From VGWB01 sp964480945 (lineage in GTDB: Bacteria; Bacteroidota; Ignavibacteria; UBA10030): 17,402 bases of DNA. Within the stretch, counting starts at the first letter, position 1; every line of letters begins with the position of its first letter. Shown piece by piece: positions 14,193 to 17,402 of this stretch. A program made the position numbers and the translations under genes. Location: assembly GCA_964480945.1 (NCBI GenBank), contig CAYZRX010000080.1:1-17402 (forward strand). The letters are read 5' to 3'. A model generated the notes under the pieces. That model was not told the origin of the DNA and made no database searches. It worked only from the letters and a program-made list of their open reading frames with translations.

Positions 14193-15482
14193 ATGAGCAT
14201 CGATGATTCCAAGCCGAGACACCCGGCGCTTTGGGTTCCAACACTCTATACCGCCGAAGGGCTGCCTTTTGTCGTCGTGAATGTCGTTTCGGTCCTCATG
14301 TATAAGAGTCTCGGCCTTGCCGATGCACAGATTGCTTTTTTCACGAGCCTCGTTGCCATCCCATGGGCGCTGAAACCGCTCTGGGGGCCGCTGCTCGAGA
14401 TGTTCAAGACGAAGAAGTACTTTGTCTTGGCGACACAATTCTTCGGCGGGATCTCTTTCGGACTGCTTGCCCTTTCCCTTCACCTTCCCTCCTTCTTTAC
14501 CTGGACGATCATCTGTTTCGGCCTCATCGCGATCAATTCTGCCATTCATGACACTGCCGCTGACGGTGTCTATATCACCGTTCTGGACGAGAAAGCACAG
14601 GCTCAGTACGTGGGATGGCAGGGAGCTTTCTACAACGTCGGGAAAGTTCTCTCGCAGGGTGCCTTCGTCTATCTCGCCGGTCGCCTGGAGAAGAGCATCG
14701 GCGTCGTCCCGGCGTGGACGATCGTGATGGGGTTGTTCGGGGCGCTTCTCATTCTCCTGAGCGCCTACCACTGGCGCTTTCTTCCGACCGGAGGAAGGTC
14801 GAGCCAGGTGAAAACCGTCAAAGAAACTCTCACGACCTTTTGGGATGTCGTCGTCACGTTCTTTCAGAAGAAGTACATCATTTGGGGGATCTTCTTTCTG
14901 ATCCTCTATCGTTTCGCAGAGGGACAGGCGATCAAGATCGTTCCCCTCTTCATGCGGGCGGCACGGGAACACGGCGGGCTCGGGCTCTCTACCCAAGACG
15001 TCGGGGTTCTGTACGGGTTCTTTCCACCGCTTGCGTACATCCTCGGATCGGTGCTCGGCGGCTACTTCTCTGCAAACCGCGGACTTCGCAAGGCTCTTCT
15101 CGTGCTCTGCGCGTTCTTCAATATCCCCTTCGTCGTTTACACGTTCCTGGCGGTGTATCAGCCGACCGACTTTTACACCATCACGGTGCTCGTTGTTTTC
15201 GAGTACTTTGGCTACGGGTTTGGCTTCGTCGGACTGATCCTTTACATGATGCAGCAGATCGCTCCGGGGAAGTACAAGATGGCTCATTACGCATTCGCCA
15301 CATCGCTGATGCAATTCGGCTTCTTGATCCCTTCGATGATCAGCGGCTTTGTGAGCGACTTCCTCGGATACAAGCATTTCTTCATTTGGGTCATGGTTGC
15401 GACCATTCCTTCGTTTCTCGTTGCCTGGCTGGTTCCGTTCCGGGATACGAAGTCAGCAGAAGCCACTCCGCAGCCAGGATAA
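14193..15482 (+). CDS. AmpG-like major facilitator permease, probably for chitin disaccharide
   Basis: A 429-aa inner-membrane transporter with about 12 hydrophobic helices; two sets of six are separated by a basic cytoplasmic loop near residues 200-225. It resembles the AmpG/SLC33 branch of the MFS: 'TLYTAEGLPFVVVNVV' in helix 1 and 'HDTAADGVYI' (119-128) at the end of helix 4, comparable to the Q-D-x-A-x-D motif of AmpG. Classical AmpG imports GlcNAc-anhydromuramyl muropeptides by proton symport. Here the gene lies between two chitinases and upstream of a GH94 phosphorylase, so N,N'-diacetylchitobiose or GlcNAc is the more likely cargo; that is inferred from context. ATG 14193 has GAAGGGA 9 nt upstream. 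The gap from chitinase 1 is 37 nt and to chitinase 2 is 28 nt, consistent with one transcript. Confidence 0.88.
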   Translation: MSIDDSKPRHPALWVPTLYTAEGLPFVVVNVVSVLMYKSLGLADAQIAFFTSLVAIPWALKPLWGPLLEMFKTKKYFVLATQFFGGISFGLLALSLHLPSFFTWTIICFGLIAINSAIHDTAADGVYITVLDEKAQAQYVGWQGAFYNVGKVLSQGAFVYLAGRLEKSIGVVPAWTIVMGLFGALLILLSAYHWRFLPTGGRSSQVKTVKETLTTFWDVVVTFFQKKYIIWGIFFLILYRFAEGQAIKIVPLFMRAAREHGGLGLSTQDVGVLYGFFPPLAYILGSVLGGYFSANRGLRKALLVLCAFFNIPFVVYTFLAVYQPTDFYTITVLVVFEYFGYGFGFVGLILYMMQQIAPGKYKMAHYAFATSLMQFGFLIPSMISGFVSDFLGYKHFFIWVMVATIPSFLVAWLVPFRDTKSAEATPQPG

Positions 15483-15510
15483 ACACAAAGTGGAGCAGCA
15501 GAAGAACAAT

Positions 15511-16561
15511 ATGACCAGTGTGCTCCTCGTGATCGTGATGCTCGGTCTCTCGCTCCCTGCGATGAGTCAGAGAAAAGAGGTCATCGGCTACTATCCTTCG
15601 TGGAAGTGGAGATCGAGAAACAATCTCGTGAGTCCCGCTCGGATCCCTTATGACAAGCTCACCGCGATCAACTATGCATTCTTCTACCCCCTGCCCGACG
15701 GCACTATCGTCGGGAGAGACACGGTCGGAGATGCACTGATTCTCCGCGGAGAACGGGATATCGAGGGAGATGGATTCAAACCAGGCACTGCTCTCACGGA
15801 CGTCGCGCACCGGCACGGTGTGAAAGTCATGCTCTCCATCGGGGGCTGGGAAGATTCCAACAATTTCCCGGAGGTTGCCTCGAGCGACGCGAAAAGGGCC
15901 CGGTTCGCGCATTCGTGCCTCGAGCAAATCCGCGCCTACAGGTTCGATGGGATCGACATCGACTGGGAGTATCCGGGCTACGCCGATCATAAGGGGACAC
16001 CTGACGACAGGCAGAACTTCACGCGCCTCNNNNNNNNNNNNNNNNNNNNNNNNNNNNNNNNNNNNNNNNNNNNNNNNNNNNNNNNNNNNNNNNNNNNNNN
16101 NNNNNNNNNNNNNNNNNNNNNNNNNNNNNCGCAACGTCGATGCCGCGTTCAACCTGTACGTTCATACTCTGAACGTTCCGGCTGAGAAGGTCAACCTCGG
16201 CGTCCCGTTCTACGGGCAGACGTACACTCAGTGCACCTCTCTCTACGCACGCCACGGCGGCGCGGATACCGTTCATTTTTCACCACAGGGTGCTTTTTAT
16301 TACGATATCGTTCCGCTCCTCCCACGGTTCACAAGGAGGTGGGATGATCGGGCGAAAGTCCCCTACCTTGTCAGCGCGGCGTGGAATGTACTGATCTCGT
16401 ACGACGACGAAGAGTCGGTCCGTTACAAAGCTCAATATGTGCTCGACCATCACGCGTGCGGGTTGATCATCTGGGAGATCACGGGCGATTATCTCCCCGA
16501 CGGCAGGACGCCCCTCTTGGATGCCATCGACGCAACATTCAGAACGTCGTCGCGCGAGTAG
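15511..16561 (+). CDS. GH18 chitinase (copy 2), interrupted by an assembly gap
   Basis: A family 18 chitinase in two visible parts. Part one (173 aa) has a signal peptide ('MTSVLLVIVMLGLSLPAMSQ'), the strand 'VMLSIGGWEDS' and the catalytic 'FDGIDIDWEYPG' with D146, D149, D151 and acid E153. Part two (143 aa, from 16130) has 'VNLGVPFYGQTY' and 'GLIIWEITGDY' with the conserved Trp, and stops at TAG 16559-16561. Aligned by eye with chitinase 1, about 76 residues are missing, including the Met-x-Tyr-Asp active-site strand; the gap hides them rather than the gene lacking them. There is no T9SS domain and no extra binding module, so this copy probably stays in the periplasm and trims oligosaccharides. 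A weak GGAG lies 15 nt before ATG 15511. The two copies are related but clearly diverged. Confidence 0.9.
16030..16129. other. Scaffold gap of exactly 100 N
   Basis: A run of 100 Ns, the conventional size for an unknown gap. The codon frame of chitinase 2 ends cleanly at 16029 and resumes cleanly at 16130, so the true missing length should be a multiple of three, which 100 is not. Comparison with chitinase 1 suggests about 228 nt. Any six-frame reading across the Ns is artificial. Confidence 0.98.
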
Positions 16562-16713
16562 GACAATGCAGCGAGTTTCGAGAGCGCCAACGATGGCATG
16601 GGGAGTCGGCAGGGCGTCAATCGGAGATTGAGAGAAGTGCAGGAGAGATATGCACGCGGGAAAGCAATTTCGCAGCAACGACGGAAATCTATCGGACGAG
16701 GAAGGAAGGGCAT
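16562..16713 (+). other. Intergenic stretch before the GH94 gene
   Basis: 152 nt, purine-rich on this strand. I see no strong terminator or promoter. A 27-codon frame starting at 16650 behind AGGAGA overlaps the next gene, but it shows nothing protein-like. The last bases (AAGGAAGGG, 16702-16710) form the ribosome binding site for the GH94 gene. Confidence 0.6.
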
Positions 16714-17402
16714 ATGCAGTACGGTTTCTTTGACGACGACCATCGAGAGTATGTGATCGAACGACCTGATGTTCCGGTATCCTGGACCAACTATCTCGGC
16801 GTGAAGGATCTGTGCACGGTGATCTCCCATAACGCCGGCGGCTACTCGTTCTACAAGACTGCGGAGCATCACAGGATCACGAGGTTCAGGCAGAATGGCG
16901 TTCCGCTCGATCGGCCCGGCCACTACGTCTATATCCGCGATGATGAGACGGGAGAGTACTGGTCCATCTCCTGGCAGCCCGTCGGAAAAGACCTGACCAA
17001 AGCAACCTATCGTTGCCGGCACGGCCTCTCGTATTCCAAATTTCAAGCCGACTATCAAGGCATCCAGGCGGAACAACTGCTCTTCATCCCCATCCCGGAT
17101 GACGTCGAGCTCTGGGACGTGAAGATCAGGAACGCCAGCGGCAGGGCACGGAAGCTCTCCATCTTCACGTACTGTGAGTTCTCGTACCATCACATCGAAA
17201 TCGACAATCAGAATCTGCAGATGTCCCTGTACGCAAGCGGTTCGAGCTACGCTGACGGCATCATCGAGTACGACTTCTTCTACGAGCCGTGGACTTACCA
17301 CTACTTCGGCTCCAGCGTTCAGCCCGATTCCTACGACTGCGTTCGTGACAAGTTCCTCGGCAGCTATCGGACTGAATCGAATCCGATCGCAGTGGAGAAG
17401 GG
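16714..17402 (+). CDS. GH94 phosphorylase, N-terminal part; N,N'-diacetylchitobiose phosphorylase-like (3' cut by window edge)
   Basis: The first 229 residues of a glycoside phosphorylase, open to the end of the window; the family is about 800 aa. The start 'MQYGFFDDDHREYVI' and 'SWTNYLG' are the signature N-terminus of GH94 enzymes. 'CTVISHNAGGYSFYK', 'RPGHYVYIRDD', 'YWSISWQPV' and 'HGLSYSKFQADYQGI' match chitobiose phosphorylase more closely than cellobiose phosphorylase as I recall these families. The reaction would be (GlcNAc)2 + phosphate giving GlcNAc-1-phosphate + GlcNAc in the cytoplasm; no signal peptide is seen. The N-terminal beta-sandwich domain is present, while the catalytic (alpha/alpha)6 barrel lies beyond the edge. 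ATG 16714 has AAGGA 7 nt upstream. Two chitinases and a permease directly before it support the chitobiose assignment over cellobiose. Confidence 0.9.
   Translation, partial: MQYGFFDDDHREYVIERPDVPVSWTNYLGVKDLCTVISHNAGGYSFYKTAEHHRITRFRQNGVPLDRPGHYVYIRDDETGEYWSISWQPVGKDLTKATYRCRHGLSYSKFQADYQGIQAEQLLFIPIPDDVELWDVKIRNASGRARKLSIFTYCEFSYHHIEIDNQNLQMSLYASGSSYADGIIEYDFFYEPWTYHYFGSSVQPDSYDCVRDKFLGSYRTESNPIAVEK

Noticed and set aside
14187..15377. A 396-codon open frame on the minus strand, fully antisense to the permease gene.
   Set aside because: Its product is highly charged with no domain features, whereas the plus-strand frame encodes a clear 12-helix transporter with a ribosome site. It is a shadow frame produced by the GC-rich codon pattern.
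16650..16733. A 27-codon frame behind AGGAGA, just before and overlapping the GH94 start.
   Set aside because: It is very short, overlaps the real gene in another frame, and shows no signal, helix or leader-peptide character.
16489..17301. A 270-codon open frame on the minus strand over the end of chitinase 2 and the GH94 gene.
   Set aside because: The plus strand carries a convincing GH94 N-terminus open to the window end; the minus frame has no recognisable motifs.

Overview
The window is most likely a metagenome-derived contig from the Fibrobacterota-Chlorobiota-Bacteroidota side of the tree, probably an Ignavibacteriota/Kapabacteria-like organism. The main evidence is the C-terminus of the first chitinase. 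It is a type IX secretion (T9SS type A) sorting domain of the 'NYPNPFNPSTAIRFAIP ... LGREVATL ... LASGVYFYRI ... TKKMIL' kind, which is very common in those groups. All recognisable genes are on the + strand. The sequence contains one 100-N scaffold gap (16030-16129), and both ends of the window cut through genes. No rRNA, tRNA, CRISPR array, insertion sequence or integrase was seen.

Region 1 (1-12557) is a tightly packed run of ten genes plus one tiny ORF. In order they are: the 3' end of a D-2-hydroxyacid dehydrogenase; an M20 metallo-amidohydrolase; a zinc alcohol dehydrogenase; a Gfo/Idh/MocA oxidoreductase; an RraA-family aldolase-like protein; a second Gfo/Idh/MocA protein; a Tat-exported alpha/beta hydrolase; a 1093-aa secreted heparinase II/III-type polysaccharide lyase; a short cytoplasmic member of the neutral-ceramidase fold family; a third Gfo/Idh/MocA protein; and a 43-codon His-rich ORF that looks like a truncated gene. 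Spacing is 4-11 nt overlaps or gaps of 9-77 nt, so this reads as one catabolic operon. The combination of an exported lyase and esterase with cytoplasmic dehydrogenases, amidohydrolases and an aldolase-like protein points to degradation of an acidic, probably acylated or N-acylated, polysaccharide. The exact substrate cannot be read from the sequence.

Region 2 (12773-17402) is a compact chitin-utilisation module. It holds a T9SS-secreted GH18 chitinase, an AmpG-like 12-TM major facilitator permease, a second GH18 chitinase without a sorting domain (interrupted by the N gap), and the N-terminal 229 residues of a GH94 phosphorylase resembling N,N'-diacetylchitobiose phosphorylase. Together they suggest surface and periplasmic chitin hydrolysis, import of the disaccharide through the inner membrane, and energy-saving phosphorolysis to GlcNAc-1-phosphate and GlcNAc. 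No TonB-dependent SusC/SusD pair, regulator or sugar kinase is visible in the window.

The points most worth following are the ceramidase-fold protein that lacks the catalytic serine, the triple oxidoreductase arrangement with the lyase, the truncated ORF at the boundary between the two modules, and the mis-sized gap inside chitinase 2.
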